Assembly (NCBI RefSeq): GCF_022447245.1
Contig: NZ_JAKVBC010000041.1
Location: forward strand, 1-40,860
Length of the DNA: 40,860 nt
Source: Kordia sp.
GTDB taxonomy: Bacteria > Bacteroidota > Bacteroidia > Flavobacteriales > Flavobacteriaceae
Direction of reading: 5' to 3'
Shown here: piece by piece, positions 26,445 to 36,170 of the stretch
Numbering within the stretch: the stretch's first letter is position 1
How the letters are laid out: each line of letters starts with the position of its first letter
The notes under the pieces: model-generated
Told to the model about the DNA's origin: nothing
Database searches by the model: none
What the model saw: only the letters and a program-made list of their open reading frames with translations
Position numbers and translations under genes: made by a program

Positions 26445-29400
26445 TTATTTTTTCAACTCTTTCAGAATAACCTCTATCGCTTTATCTAATTGTGGGCTTT
26501 CTCCATCTAAACGTTCTTTAAAACCTTTTTTAACATATATATCTGGCGAAACTCCATGTATTTCTAAATCTCTACCATCCAAGGTATAACAACCCCAACT
26601 AGGAATTCGGTATGAAGAACCATCAACTAAAGACTTACTTGTTGTAAAAATAATCCATCTATAAGTTTCTGTTCCTATGATTGTTCCCAATTTTAATTCT
26701 TTAAAGCCTGCAGCCGTCATTTCAGCATCCGATAACGATTGTTCATTTATTAATAAAACAATGGGTTTGTTTGCATAATTAAAGTTTGATTGACTTGTCA
26801 ATTTCCCTTCGCGATACTTCCAATTTAGATATTGTTTTTGACGTAAGAAATTCAATACCGCATCATGAACATTTCCTCCAGTATTAAAGCGTAAATCTAA
26901 AATTAGTCCTTCCTTATACGCTTCTTCACTCATCAAATCATAGTAAAATTTAGTAAGTTCTGTTTGCGACATATCTTTCATGTGAACATAGGCAATCTTA
27001 TTATTTGACTTTGCATCAACATATGCTTGATTTTGATCTTGCCATTCATCATAAATTAAATCTTTGAGATTCCAATACGAAATTGCATGTACATTTACTT
27101 GAAACTCTATATTATTTCTACTGAATGTCAGGCTAATTTCAGCGTTAAATTTTGGGTTAGCGAAATACTGTTCTCTATTCAGTTTTTCATCTACTCTTTT
27201 ACCATTTACCGCTACTAGCCTATCGCCTTTTTTAAGATCTTTTCCTTTTACATCTGTCGGACCTTCAGAAACGATTCGTTCTATCATAAACGGATCATTT
27301 TCATTAAAAATAATTCCTGTTTCTGATGTACTAGTTCCATGATATATTTGTTCCTCTTTTCCAGAAGAATAAAATCCAAAGTGAGACGTATTTAGTTCGC
27401 CAAGCATGTCATTAAAAATCAATCGTAGGTTTGCTCTGCTAGATACATACGGTAAAAATTTTGCATAAGCATCTCTTAATTTTTCCCAGTTTTCGCCATG
27501 AAAATTTTCATCATAAAAATTCTCTTCCATTCCAGCCCAAGCTTCATAATACATTTGATCAAATTCTTTAGCTAATGATTTATTGAACCGATGATTTATG
27601 GTAATTGGCTTTAACTTATTCGCCTTTACATCTACTGTTTGGATAGTTCCTCCAGATAAGAGATAATGTTTTTTCCCAGAAGTAACAAACTGATAGCCAT
27701 ACATAGGCGTATCGCTTAATTTTACTGTTTTATTTTTTTCAAAAGGTTCTAGCGTTGTTTTCCACAATTTATATGTTCCTTCATCGTGATTTGATATGTA
27801 TAAAATATGGATTTTAGCTCCATCTTTCACAACTGTGATATTGCTTTGATTACCAAATCTAGGACTTATCCTTGTCAAACGATCCATCAATCCTTTTTCA
27901 TTAATGGACACTGTAACTTTTTCTTTTTTCTTAGTTGTTGCTTTCTTTTTATCGTCTTCTTTGTCCTTCGTATCTTTATTTTCCTCCTCGTTAAAAAGTT
28001 CGTTTATTTTATCAATTTTAAACGGCTTTTCATAGGCATCTAAAGCCATTTGATATATTTTAGATTTACCACTTCCTCCACTTGGAAAATTTGGTTTTAT
28101 TCTTTCTGAAGAAGAATAAATATATTTACCATTCGGAGACCAAATAGGCCCAGTTTCTGAAACTTTAGTTTTGGTAAGGTTGATCGCTTTTTTAGAAGCT
28201 ATATCGTAAGCAAAAATATCTGTTTCAAAATCTCTATACGCATTGTACACAATATATTTATCATCAGGAGAAAAGTAAGGATTTGAATTATAAAAGCCCC
28301 ATAATTCGTCTGTTACCACCAATTCACTTTTAAAGGTTTTAAGGTCAATGATATAAATTTCATTTCTTCCACTTAAATATACACCTTTGGTTTTATCAGT
28401 GTTCAACGTAATTTGCCTCTTATTAGAAGGACTTTTTGTGAGTTGTTTCGTTTTAAACTTTCCGTTTGCGCTCGTCACGAACCAATTGTAGTATCCTTTC
28501 GCTGAGCGAGAAAATAGTAAAGAATTATTGTCCTTTAACCATTTTACTTCCTTTACGGCTTCCAATGGATTGGTCACGACTTCTTTTACAAATTTTCCTT
28601 TTACATCAGATACAAATAGTTTCCCTCTAGATACAAAAGCCATCTTTTTTCCATCAGGGGAAACATCAAAATATGAAATTGCTTTTTTGATATCGTATGA
28701 CTGTTCTTTTTCTATGGTTGAATTGGTATTGATATTAATGTCTAGCTTTTTCGTAGTTTTTTTAACAACATCATAGATGAACAATTGATAATCTTTTCTA
28801 AACACTATTTTTTCACCATTTGCACTTACTTTAGGCCACATAATTGAGGTAGAAAAATTAGTCAATCGCTCTGGAGTACCATTTTCTAGTTTATATAAAT
28901 TGTATTCTCCATTATCTCTGTCTGATAGAAAATATACATTTCCTAATTTATCAATGGTTGCTGCAAAATCTTTTCCTTTGTATGTTGTATACTGCGTATA
29001 TTTTTTGGTCTTTTCGTCATACGATTTTATATCAGGGTTGTAATCACCTTTGTATCTTTTTCTATGCGCAAAACGTGAACTTTCCCATGATTCATTAAAA
29101 TATATTTCCTTTTTTTTTGGATGTTGCACTACATTATGAACCGTATTAAAGTAATGCTCAAATGTTCTTTTAGGTGTTTCGCCATCAATGGAAATTGTAT
29201 AATTAGTGATGGAATTATATCTAGCTGACTCAAAGTTGATGGTTTTACTATCCCAATTCCATGAAGATACCCTATCATTACTTTGGTGAAAAGTTAGCTG
29301 TGTAATTCTGCCTCCTTTTAACGGCATTATATAGACATCATTGTTTCCGTATTGATTGCTTGAAAACGCCAACCATTTTCCATCTGGAGAAACACTAGGA

Positions 29401-29615
29401 TGGTTTTCTATACCTTGCATTGCCGTTATTCGACTTGCTTCTCCTCCATTAGAAGCAACTTTCCATAAATCTCCTTCATAACTAAATATTACATACTTAG
29501 CATCAGGAGTCAGAGTAGGTTTTAATGTAAAATAAGCATCATCACTACTTTTTTGTTGTCCGTGAACAAGAGACACTATCACAAATGTGAAGAGAAGAAT
29601 TATTTTTTTAATCAT
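26445..29615 (-). CDS. Tricorn-like S41 protease with PD40 propeller
   Basis: 1056 residues, full length for exported tricorn-like peptidases. The signal peptide (IILLFTFVIVSLVHGQ) is followed by repeated PD40/WD40-type blades (TLTPDAKYVIFSYEGDLWKV; VSPDGKWLAFSSNQYGNNDV; FSPDDKYIVYNAYRDFETDI). A lysine/glutamate-rich linker lies at about 545-572. A helical core domain, a PDZ domain at about 775-840 (DVKGKDLKKGDRLVAVNGKR) and the S41 catalytic domain complete it, with LILDLRFNTGGNVHDAVLNF and the nucleophile motif SLSDAEMTA (Ser about 962). It likely degrades peptides in the periplasm. It converges with the gene pair at 25332-26423, and only 21 bp separates the stop codons. Confidence 0.93.
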   Translation of the reverse strand: MIKKIILLFTFVIVSLVHGQQKSSDDAYFTLKPTLTPDAKYVIFSYEGDLWKVASNGGEASRITAMQGIENHPSVSPDGKWLAFSSNQYGNNDVYIMPLKGGRITQLTFHQSNDRVSSWNWDSKTINFESARYNSITNYTISIDGETPKRTFEHYFNTVHNVVQHPKKKEIYFNESWESSRFAHRKRYKGDYNPDIKSYDEKTKKYTQYTTYKGKDFAATIDKLGNVYFLSDRDNGEYNLYKLENGTPERLTNFSTSIMWPKVSANGEKIVFRKDYQLFIYDVVKKTTKKLDININTNSTIEKEQSYDIKKAISYFDVSPDGKKMAFVSRGKLFVSDVKGKFVKEVVTNPLEAVKEVKWLKDNNSLLFSRSAKGYYNWFVTSANGKFKTKQLTKSPSNKRQITLNTDKTKGVYLSGRNEIYIIDLKTFKSELVVTDELWGFYNSNPYFSPDDKYIVYNAYRDFETDIFAYDIASKKAINLTKTKVSETGPIWSPNGKYIYSSSERIKPNFPSGGSGKSKIYQMALDAYEKPFKIDKINELFNEEENKDTKDKEDDKKKATTKKKEKVTVSINEKGLMDRLTRISPRFGNQSNITVVKDGAKIHILYISNHDEGTYKLWKTTLEPFEKNKTVKLSDTPMYGYQFVTSGKKHYLLSGGTIQTVDVKANKLKPITINHRFNKSLAKEFDQMYYEAWAGMEENFYDENFHGENWEKLRDAYAKFLPYVSSRANLRLIFNDMLGELNTSHFGFYSSGKEEQIYHGTSTSETGIIFNENDPFMIERIVSEGPTDVKGKDLKKGDRLVAVNGKRVDEKLNREQYFANPKFNAEISLTFSRNNIEFQVNVHAISYWNLKDLIYDEWQDQNQAYVDAKSNNKIAYVHMKDMSQTELTKFYYDLMSEEAYKEGLILDLRFNTGGNVHDAVLNFLRQKQYLNWKYREGKLTSQSNFNYANKPIVLLINEQSLSDAEMTAAGFKELKLGTIIGTETYRWIIFTTSKSLVDGSSYRIPSWGCYTLDGRDLEIHGVSPDIYVKKGFKERLDGESPQLDKAIEVILKELKK

Positions 29616-29837
29616 AATTAAAAAGTATACGTTTTTGATTGAAATGAAATTTTGACTACGATTAGTAACACTATAAAAAGTTGTTTATTAAAGACATACC
29701 CAAAGACAACGAAGATATAAATTAAAACACAAAAAAAGTGATACTGTTAAGCATATAACATAATCTTTTTAGAGATAAATTTTATCTTTTGCATGCTTTA
29801 CTAAGAAAACTTTCATAAATACGAATGCATAAAATAT

Positions 29838-30950
29838 TTACTTCGTTTGTATTTTAAATGTTTTTAGAAATTCATCAAAGCGTTTGACATTGCCTTCATA
29901 AGTATCTGGCGTTGCATTGAACATAACTAAGCCGTAATGCGTTTTGGTTTCAAAGGTCATTTTTTTCGCATGATACAATCGCATCGTACCTTTAGGCATG
30001 TATTGAAGTCGCATACTTTTGCCATTGATCTCTCCTATATTTTGAAGCTCTTCCTTTAAAAGTAATGTCATACGACCATCGTCTTCTCCCATTTTTCCTT
30101 GCGGTAAAATTTCTTTATTAAATGCTTCTAATGAATCAAACTCGGTTTTTTCTGTCATTCGGATTACAACAGCATTTTTGACATTATTGACATCTGGAAA
30201 ACTTGCTGACCACAACATTGGATCATTAGAATTTACAACATTCAAATAATCGGGAACGACAAAAGAAACATTAGCTTCTACAACATCAACTACTAAATCT
30301 TCATTGTCTTTGTTTAGTACGCGCCTTCTTAGAAAGTCTATATCAATATTGGCAGGAAAGATGGCTACAGATTCGGTAAGTGCTTTGATATATGCTGTTT
30401 TTTCAGCTTCATTTTCAGACTTAAATAAAGGAAAACTAATTGTTGCCATTTTATCATTTACAATAAAACACAAAATATTCATACGTTTTAAATAGTCTTC
30501 ATCCGTATTCACTTTATCAAGTGGAATATCCATAGAAAATAGATAAAATAATTTTCCATCTTTATTGGAGAAAAATTCTTCTTTCACTGTCATTTTCTGT
30601 TCGCTGAATTCTTCAAAATACTTTAATTCTACATCTTTATATGCTTGCAAAACCCTCTTCTCTTCTTCTATTCCTTTGGTATTATTATAAATAGAAGTAT
30701 CATAATCAGTCTCTATGAGTGTTATAAGGTGATCTTGAATTTTGAATGCTCCATTGTCCATGTATTCTACATTTTCACCTAAAAATTTCATCGTATAAAA
30801 GTATTGGTCATTTATATAATGAAATCCATCAGAGCCTTTCATAAAGTAGACATCTTGTGCTGGTTGCAAAGAAGCTTGCGAGTCATTTTGAGAAAATCCA
30901 TATACACTTAAACTAGCGCAAATAAGAAAACAGAGTAGATATTTTTTCAT
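29838..30950 (-). CDS. Exported protein of unknown function
   Basis: 370 residues with a signal peptide (MKKYLLCFLICASLSVYGFS, cleavage after about residue 20). The mature part is an alpha/beta protein in two similar-looking halves: an N-terminal half with DHLITLIETDYDTSIY and MDIPLDKVNTDEDYL, and a C-terminal half with ANVSFVVPDYLNVVNSNDPM and GLVMFNATPDTYEGNVKRFD. I see no catalytic motif and do not recognise a family. The gene is separate from the protease (222 bp apart) and from argS (terminator between). Confidence 0.7.
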   Translation of the reverse strand: MKKYLLCFLICASLSVYGFSQNDSQASLQPAQDVYFMKGSDGFHYINDQYFYTMKFLGENVEYMDNGAFKIQDHLITLIETDYDTSIYNNTKGIEEEKRVLQAYKDVELKYFEEFSEQKMTVKEEFFSNKDGKLFYLFSMDIPLDKVNTDEDYLKRMNILCFIVNDKMATISFPLFKSENEAEKTAYIKALTESVAIFPANIDIDFLRRRVLNKDNEDLVVDVVEANVSFVVPDYLNVVNSNDPMLWSASFPDVNNVKNAVVIRMTEKTEFDSLEAFNKEILPQGKMGEDDGRMTLLLKEELQNIGEINGKSMRLQYMPKGTMRLYHAKKMTFETKTHYGLVMFNATPDTYEGNVKRFDEFLKTFKIQTK

Positions 30951-31046
30951 ATAATCGGTATGTTAATGACTTTCAATATACTAAAATTATTTGCGATATT
31001 CTTTAAATTAAGAAGAGGAGAACATCTTACATTCTCAAAAAGTCTA

Positions 31047-31089
31047 CAAAAAAAAATTCCACTCAATCTTAAATAAGAAAAAGTGGAAT
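31047..31089 (-). terminator. Terminator of argS
   Basis: ATTCCACT (31056-31063) and AGTGGAAT (31082-31089) form an 8-bp stem. On the minus strand a run of T (31047-31056 as A) follows. It lies about 50 bp after the argS stop. Confidence 0.85.
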
Positions 31090-31136
31090 CAGAATATGAA
31101 ATACTGAATTGAATTCAGCTTAATTTTTATGATACT

Positions 31137-33047
31137 TTACATACGTTCAGGTACCTGAATGCCTAGCAATCCGAACGCAGCTTTGATAGTGTCTCCAACT
31201 TTTTTAGAAAGTTGTACTCTGAATATTTTCTTAGCTTCGTTTTCTTCTCCTAGAATGTAAATATTTTGGAAGAATGAATTGTACAATTTCACCAAATCAT
31301 ACGTGTAATTTGCAATAACCGCAGGACTTTGATTGCTAGCAGCTAATTGTACTGCTGCAGGATATCCTTGTAGTTGCTTTACAATTTCTTTTTCACGAAT
31401 ATCCATATCAATTCCGCCAATTTCAGCTGAATAGTCAAAATCTGCTTTACGCAAGATAGATTGAATACGCGCATAGGTATATTGAATGAATGGTCCTGTA
31501 TTTCCTGCGAAATCAATAGATTCTTTTGGATTGAAAAGAATACGCTTTTTAGGATCTACTTTTAGAATAAAATATTTTAATGCACCCATTCCGATCACTT
31601 TGTATAGCGCTTCTTTTTCCTCATCCGTATATCCTTCCAATTTTCCTAATTCTTGTGAAATTTCTTTGGCAGTTTTTGCCATTTCTACCATTAAATCATC
31701 TGCATCTACAACTGTTCCTTCACGACTTTTCATTTTCCCTTCTGGTAAATCTACCATTCCATAAGACAAGTGACTTAGGTTTTTAGACCAATTGAATCCT
31801 AGTTTTTTCAAGATTAAGAATAATACCTTAAAATGATGGTCTTGCTCATTTCCAACCGTATAAATCATACCGCCAATATCTGGATAATCCTTTACACGCT
31901 GAATTGCTGTTCCAATATCTTGTGTCATGTATACTGCCGTTCCATCAGAACGCAATACAATTTTTTCGCTTAAGCCATCATCTGTCAAATCACACCAAAC
32001 AGAACCATCTTCTTTTGTATAAAAAACGCCACTTTCTAAGCCTTCTTTTACAAAGTCTTTTCCTAAGAGATAGGTGTCACTTTCATAATACAACGCATCA
32101 AAGTCAACCCCTAAGTTAATATATGTAACTGCAAAACCGTCATATACCCATTGGTTCATTTGCTTCCACAACGCTACTGTTTCTTCATCTCCCGCTTCCC
32201 ATTTTCGTAGCATTTCCTGCGCATCAGCACCAATAGCACTTATTTTTGCGAAATATTCATTTTTGAATGATTTCTTGAATGCTTTTATGATTTCTTCTGA
32301 AAGGTCTTCTCCGTTTTCATATTTTTCTGAAAACTTCTCTTCCAACATTTTTTGCGTTTCAGGCTTCTTAGCAAATTCATCAACCTTATCAACACCTTCC
32401 GTAGTTTTTATCCATTCAGAGAACTCCATTTGAAATACTTTTTCAAATTCTACATAATAGTTTCCTACTAATTTATCTCCTTTTAAGCCTGTAGATTCAG
32501 GTGTTTCACCGTTTCCAAAAAGCTTCCAAGCCAACATCGATTTACAGATGTGAATTCCACGATCGTTGATGATTTGTGTTTTGTAGACTTTTTTTCCAGC
32601 AGCTTTAATAATTTCGGCAACACTATATCCTAATAAATTGTTACGGATATGTCCTAAGTGCAATGGTTTGTTTGTGTTTGGTGAAGAATATTCAACCATC
32701 ACAGCACTGTCACCTTCAGTTGGTGTCACATGTCCGAATGTATCATTTTTAGTAATATTCGCGAAGAAGTTTAAATAGTACGAATCGTCAACAACAAGAT
32801 TTAAAAAACCTTTTACCACATTGAACCTACTGATTTCTGCTACATTCGCTACCAAGTATTGTCCTAGCTCTTCACCAAGTTGTGCAGGATTCATTTTTTT
32901 TACCCGTAGCATTGGAAATACCACTACTGTGATATCACCTTCAAAATCTTTTCTTGTCGCTTGAAATTCTACATTTTCTAATGCAGCGCTGTACAAGTTT
33001 TCAAATGCTTCTTTGACTTTTTCCGTTAATACTTCTTGAATATTCAT
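31137..33047 (-). CDS. argS: Arginyl-tRNA synthetase
   Basis: ArgS charges tRNA-Arg in the cytoplasm (class Ia). I start at ATG 33047 (MNIQEVLTEKVKEAFENLYS), giving 636 residues, because the predicted promoter at 33069-33097 places transcription start after the more upstream ATG at 33080. The N-terminal Arg-specific add-on is at about 1-100, and the HIGH-type motif HLGHI at about 130-134 in SSPNTNKPLHLGHIRNN. The KMSKS-type loop is replaced by GKMKSREG, as often in ArgS, and the DALR anticodon-binding domain ends the protein. An ArgS-typical IQYTYARI segment precedes it. It has its own terminator and is followed upstream by the Rrf2 gene. Confidence 0.97.
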   Translation of the reverse strand: MNIQEVLTEKVKEAFENLYSAALENVEFQATRKDFEGDITVVVFPMLRVKKMNPAQLGEELGQYLVANVAEISRFNVVKGFLNLVVDDSYYLNFFANITKNDTFGHVTPTEGDSAVMVEYSSPNTNKPLHLGHIRNNLLGYSVAEIIKAAGKKVYKTQIINDRGIHICKSMLAWKLFGNGETPESTGLKGDKLVGNYYVEFEKVFQMEFSEWIKTTEGVDKVDEFAKKPETQKMLEEKFSEKYENGEDLSEEIIKAFKKSFKNEYFAKISAIGADAQEMLRKWEAGDEETVALWKQMNQWVYDGFAVTYINLGVDFDALYYESDTYLLGKDFVKEGLESGVFYTKEDGSVWCDLTDDGLSEKIVLRSDGTAVYMTQDIGTAIQRVKDYPDIGGMIYTVGNEQDHHFKVLFLILKKLGFNWSKNLSHLSYGMVDLPEGKMKSREGTVVDADDLMVEMAKTAKEISQELGKLEGYTDEEKEALYKVIGMGALKYFILKVDPKKRILFNPKESIDFAGNTGPFIQYTYARIQSILRKADFDYSAEIGGIDMDIREKEIVKQLQGYPAAVQLAASNQSPAVIANYTYDLVKLYNSFFQNIYILGEENEAKKIFRVQLSKKVGDTIKAAFGLLGIQVPERM

Positions 33048-33068
33048 GATCTCAAAAAATTTAAGATG

Positions 33069-33097
33069 CAAAGATATCAATTATTAACAATGAACAA
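33069..33097 (-). promoter_or_regulatory. Promoter of argS
   Basis: On the minus strand TTG (33097-33095), an 18-bp spacer and TATCTTTG (33076-33069) match the Bacteroidota -33/-7 consensus. Transcription would start near 33062, about 15 bp before the chosen argS ATG, which rules out the ATG at 33080. Confidence 0.65.
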
Positions 33098-33124
33098 CGA
33101 AAAGTTGATGCAGATAATTAAGAT

Positions 33125-33538
33125 TTATAAGCTCGTAAGATCTTCTAGGGTTTTATTGTCTAATACAGCTAGCATATTATCACGTACTTCTAACATTAAG
33201 TGATGTAATCCGCATGTTGTTTCATCAATACAGTCATCACATTTTTCGTAGAAATTTAAACTCACACATGGCAACATGGCAATTGGACCTTCTAAAATTC
33301 GGATTAACGAAGCTACTTTTATTTCGCCAGGTGTTTTAATAAGATAATAACCGCCACCTTTACCTTTTTTTGAACCTAATAAACCATTGTTCTTTAATTG
33401 TAAAAGGATAGCTTCTAAGAATTTTTTAGAGATATTTTCTTCTGTAGCAATTTCAGATATTAATACAGGAGCATCATCACCTTTTCTGGCGATGTATGTT
33501 AATGCTTTTAGCCCGTATTTTGTTTTTTTAGATAGCAT
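33125..33538 (-). CDS. Rrf2-family transcriptional regulator with Cys cluster
   Basis: 137 residues. A winged helix covers about 1-75 (MLSKKTKYGLKALTYIAR; VLISEIATEENISKKFLEAI; GSKKGKGGGYYLIKTP). Cys91, Cys100, Cys103 and Cys109 plus His112/His113 form a cluster in the region where IscR holds its [2Fe-2S] ligands, although the spacing differs. It may sense iron-sulfur status, nitric oxide or redox. It probably acts on genes elsewhere, as no iron-sulfur or cysteine-synthesis genes are adjacent. Confidence 0.92.
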   Translation of the reverse strand: MLSKKTKYGLKALTYIARKGDDAPVLISEIATEENISKKFLEAILLQLKNNGLLGSKKGKGGGYYLIKTPGEIKVASLIRILEGPIAMLPCVSLNFYEKCDDCIDETTCGLHHLMLEVRDNMLAVLDNKTLEDLTSL

Positions 33539-33593
33539 GATACTATTATTCTAATGTAAGGGAACTTGTTTCGAGGCATTCCAATCTAGTGCA

Positions 33594-33624
33594 TAAAAGT
33601 AATTGGTTGTTTGTTAAAAACAAA
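33594..33624 (-). promoter_or_regulatory. Promoter of the Rrf2 regulator
   Basis: The minus strand has TTTG (33624-33621), a 19-bp spacer and TACTTTTA (33601-33594), one base off TAnnTTTG. The TTTG itself is part of TACTTTTG (33628-33621), a second perfect -7 box, so two overlapping starts are possible. Confidence 0.5.
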
Positions 33625-33823
33625 AGTATTCATTAATTATCTACCATTTTTATGGAGATATTGCCAATTTCCAACGTGTTTTTTACTTTTTTAAACCTTT
33701 TTTGCCATTTTTTATAGTATGGTTTACAGTTGCATTTAGATGCTTCTTTAGTATTAAATTTACTTAAATTATACTATTTTTTTATTGATTTACTAGAAAT
33801 TTCCACCAATATTGATGATGACC

Positions 33824-35047
33824 TTATGGTGTTACTTTCTTTCTTATTGGAAGCACTTTTTTATATGTCAAGCAACGCCAAATCCATTCTAATGGTCCAA
33901 ATTTGAAGTAGGTTAACCAGAGTTTACTAAGGAATATTTGTGTAATAAATACAAGTATTGCTGTGGCTAATGTTTCTGATGGACTCAAGGTTTCATACCA
34001 TCCAAATCCGATAGAAGAAAATAGTATCAACCCAATAAAGCTTTGCATGATATAGTTTGTCAAAGCCATTCTTCCTGCATATCTTAACGGTTTTAATATT
34101 TTTCTCCAAGAAGTGTTGTACCAAAGCCAACCAATAATCCATAAATAGAATAAGCCCATAAAGGTATCAGAAAGCACCATTATTTTGATGAAAATTTCTC
34201 GGTATTTAGCAACTCTAAAAATATCTTGATTTACTAATACATATAAAAATAATACTCTGTAAATGTTTGTGACCAATGCAATGATTAGCATTGGTTTTTT
34301 GATTTTTTGGATAAATTTATCTAGAGAATTGTAGATTTTATTTTTCCCTAAATACAATCCTAAAAGAAACATTGATATTGCCACAGGTGCAAGGAAACCG
34401 ACTAACATAGGAACATTAGCTAAATATTCTGAAACTCGAAGTTTCATACCTTCAAGATAAGTTCCGTTTTTTATGATTTGATTGACTGTTTCACCTGTAT
34501 GTCCAGCTAAATAGATTTCTGGTTTATAATTTATCAATTCAAAAATATATCCTAAGATTTGATCATAAAATGGAAAGAATAGAAAAACAGCTGACAATGT
34601 TAGTATTAACTTGTTGGAACGTTTGATCATTAATGTGGTAAACAATCCCAGAATTGCATATAAGTTTAACACATCGCCCGACCATAAAAATAGTATATGA
34701 AAAACACCAATTAAGAACAAAATAAACATTCTTCGTGCAAAGAATACAAAGGATAGTTGCTGCTTTTCAAACATTTTCAACGCTTGCATCGAAATTCCCA
34801 ATCCAAAAAGTAAGGAGAAAATTGGGAAGAATTTGGTGTAGAAAAATAGTTTTAAAATATCTTCTGCGCCTTTATCGATGGTAGCTGTCCATTGCAATGC
34901 AAATTCATCCTGATTTAAGAAGGTAGAATTCATAATCACAATATTCACCACAAAAATTCCAAGAATGGCAAATCCACGATATACATCTAAAAGTTCAATT
35001 CGTGTTTTCTGATTGGTAGGCTGAGACTTCAATGATTCGTTTTTCAT
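33824..35047 (-). CDS. DUF418 (YeiB-like) integral membrane protein
   Basis: 407 residues with about nine to ten hydrophobic segments. The typical opening RIELLDVYRGFAILGIFVVN (residues 16-35) is followed by FSLLFGLGISMQ and the DUF418 C-terminal core RYAGRMALTNYIMQSFIGLI, then FGWYETLSP and GPLEWIWRCLTY. DUF418 proteins are polytopic inner-membrane proteins, possibly transporters of acyltransferase-3-like fold, with no settled function. The C-terminus is basic. It is transcribed away from the ctlX terminator, 76 bp from that gene. Confidence 0.92.
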   Translation of the reverse strand: MKNESLKSQPTNQKTRIELLDVYRGFAILGIFVVNIVIMNSTFLNQDEFALQWTATIDKGAEDILKLFFYTKFFPIFSLLFGLGISMQALKMFEKQQLSFVFFARRMFILFLIGVFHILFLWSGDVLNLYAILGLFTTLMIKRSNKLILTLSAVFLFFPFYDQILGYIFELINYKPEIYLAGHTGETVNQIIKNGTYLEGMKLRVSEYLANVPMLVGFLAPVAISMFLLGLYLGKNKIYNSLDKFIQKIKKPMLIIALVTNIYRVLFLYVLVNQDIFRVAKYREIFIKIMVLSDTFMGLFYLWIIGWLWYNTSWRKILKPLRYAGRMALTNYIMQSFIGLILFSSIGFGWYETLSPSETLATAILVFITQIFLSKLWLTYFKFGPLEWIWRCLTYKKVLPIRKKVTP

Positions 35048-35056
35048 TTTGGTGTA

Positions 35057-35093
35057 TAAAAAAAGTACATTTCGACGATGCTCAATGTACTTT
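35057..35093 (-). terminator. Terminator of the ctlX-like gene
   Basis: AAAGTACATT (35062-35071) pairs perfectly with AATGTACTTT (35084-35093). The minus-strand T run is the A run at 35058-35064. It lies between the ctlX-like gene and the DUF418 gene. Confidence 0.88.
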
Positions 35094-35123
35094 GGTATGT
35101 TTTCACTTTTTATGTGAGATATA

Positions 35124-36059
35124 CTATTTCTTCGGCAAGAAAACCTCAGCCATCATACAACGAGCACTTCCGCCGCCACAGGCTTCAATAGTATCTAACG
35201 AACTAGATACTATTTTGCAATGTTTTTCTATAGCCTCAATTTGAGTTTTTGTTAGCGACTGATGTGCTGCTGCGCTCATGATTAAGAAAGGTTCATCATT
35301 TGCTCCTTTTACTTGCAGCATGTTTCCAGCAAAGTTGTTTACTTGTGCTTCTGTGATAGCAATGATTTCTTTTCCATCTTCTTTAAGATGTTTTTTTACG
35401 TTTTCACGTTCTTTTTTATCATCAATACATTCTAGGCAAATTACTGAGAAGGTTTCTGCCAGACACATCATTACATTGGTATGATAGATTGCTTTTCGCT
35501 CGCCATTTACTGATTGATTTGCAGTAAATATTACTGGTGAATATTCAAAGTCTTCACAAAACTCAATGAAGAGTTCTTCATCTGCTCTTGGTGACAACGC
35601 ACAGTAGGCTTTTCTGCTCACTCTATCCAACAATAAACTTCCTGTTCCTTCTAAGAAAATTTCTTCATCTTCCGCAGATGTATAATCTACAATGTTTTCT
35701 ATGTGATAACCTGCCTTTTCAAGTTCAATCAATACATCTTCTCTACGTTCTTGACGTCGATTTTCGGCATACATTGGATACAATCCTACATTTCCATTTT
35801 CGTGAAATGAAATCCAGTTGTTTGGAAAGATTGAATCTGGCGTATCAGGTTCTTTTGTATCTTGAATTACAACGACATTGACACCAATAGCTCTTAGTTT
35901 TTCTACATAGTCATCAAACTCTTGTGCTGCTTTGGCTTGTACCGTTTCTGGTAATAAATCTTCTAATACTTTTTGATAGTAGTTATTTACGGCGGTTTGT
36001 TCGTTCATTCGAAACGCAACCGGCCGTACCATTAGAATTGTATTGGTAATTTGTTGCAT
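35124..36059 (-). CDS. ctlX: CtlX-like amidinotransferase-fold hydrolase (citrulline utilisation type)
   Basis: 311 residues, matching CtlX of the guanidino-group-modifying superfamily. Features are NTILMVRPVAFRMNEQTAVN at the start, PDSIFPNNWISFHENGNVGL (about 72-92), the Glu/Asp site in IFLEGTGSLLLDR, the catalytic His in AIYHTNVMM, and the catalytic Cys in CGGGSARCMMAEVFLPKK (Cys301). Such enzymes hydrolyse or rearrange guanidino/ureido groups of arginine-like compounds. The name CtlX comes from citrulline utilisation in Francisella; the real substrate here is unproven. A second member of the superfamily lies 2.2 kb upstream on the same strand. Confidence 0.9.
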   Translation of the reverse strand: MQQITNTILMVRPVAFRMNEQTAVNNYYQKVLEDLLPETVQAKAAQEFDDYVEKLRAIGVNVVVIQDTKEPDTPDSIFPNNWISFHENGNVGLYPMYAENRRQERREDVLIELEKAGYHIENIVDYTSAEDEEIFLEGTGSLLLDRVSRKAYCALSPRADEELFIEFCEDFEYSPVIFTANQSVNGERKAIYHTNVMMCLAETFSVICLECIDDKKERENVKKHLKEDGKEIIAITEAQVNNFAGNMLQVKGANDEPFLIMSAAAHQSLTKTQIEAIEKHCKIVSSSLDTIEACGGGSARCMMAEVFLPKK

Positions 36060-36170
36060 TATGTATAGCTAACTTTTGTTGTTGTTTTTAATGTTGTAAA
36101 ATTACATAAAAACTGAGATAACAAATACTAGTTATACCTTTTTTATATTGATTTTTTAAGAGGTACTGTA

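Noticed and set aside
26424-26470. Terminator between the convergent genes at 26423 and 26445
   Set aside because: The 21-bp gap has T-rich sequence but no stable hairpin that I can draw.
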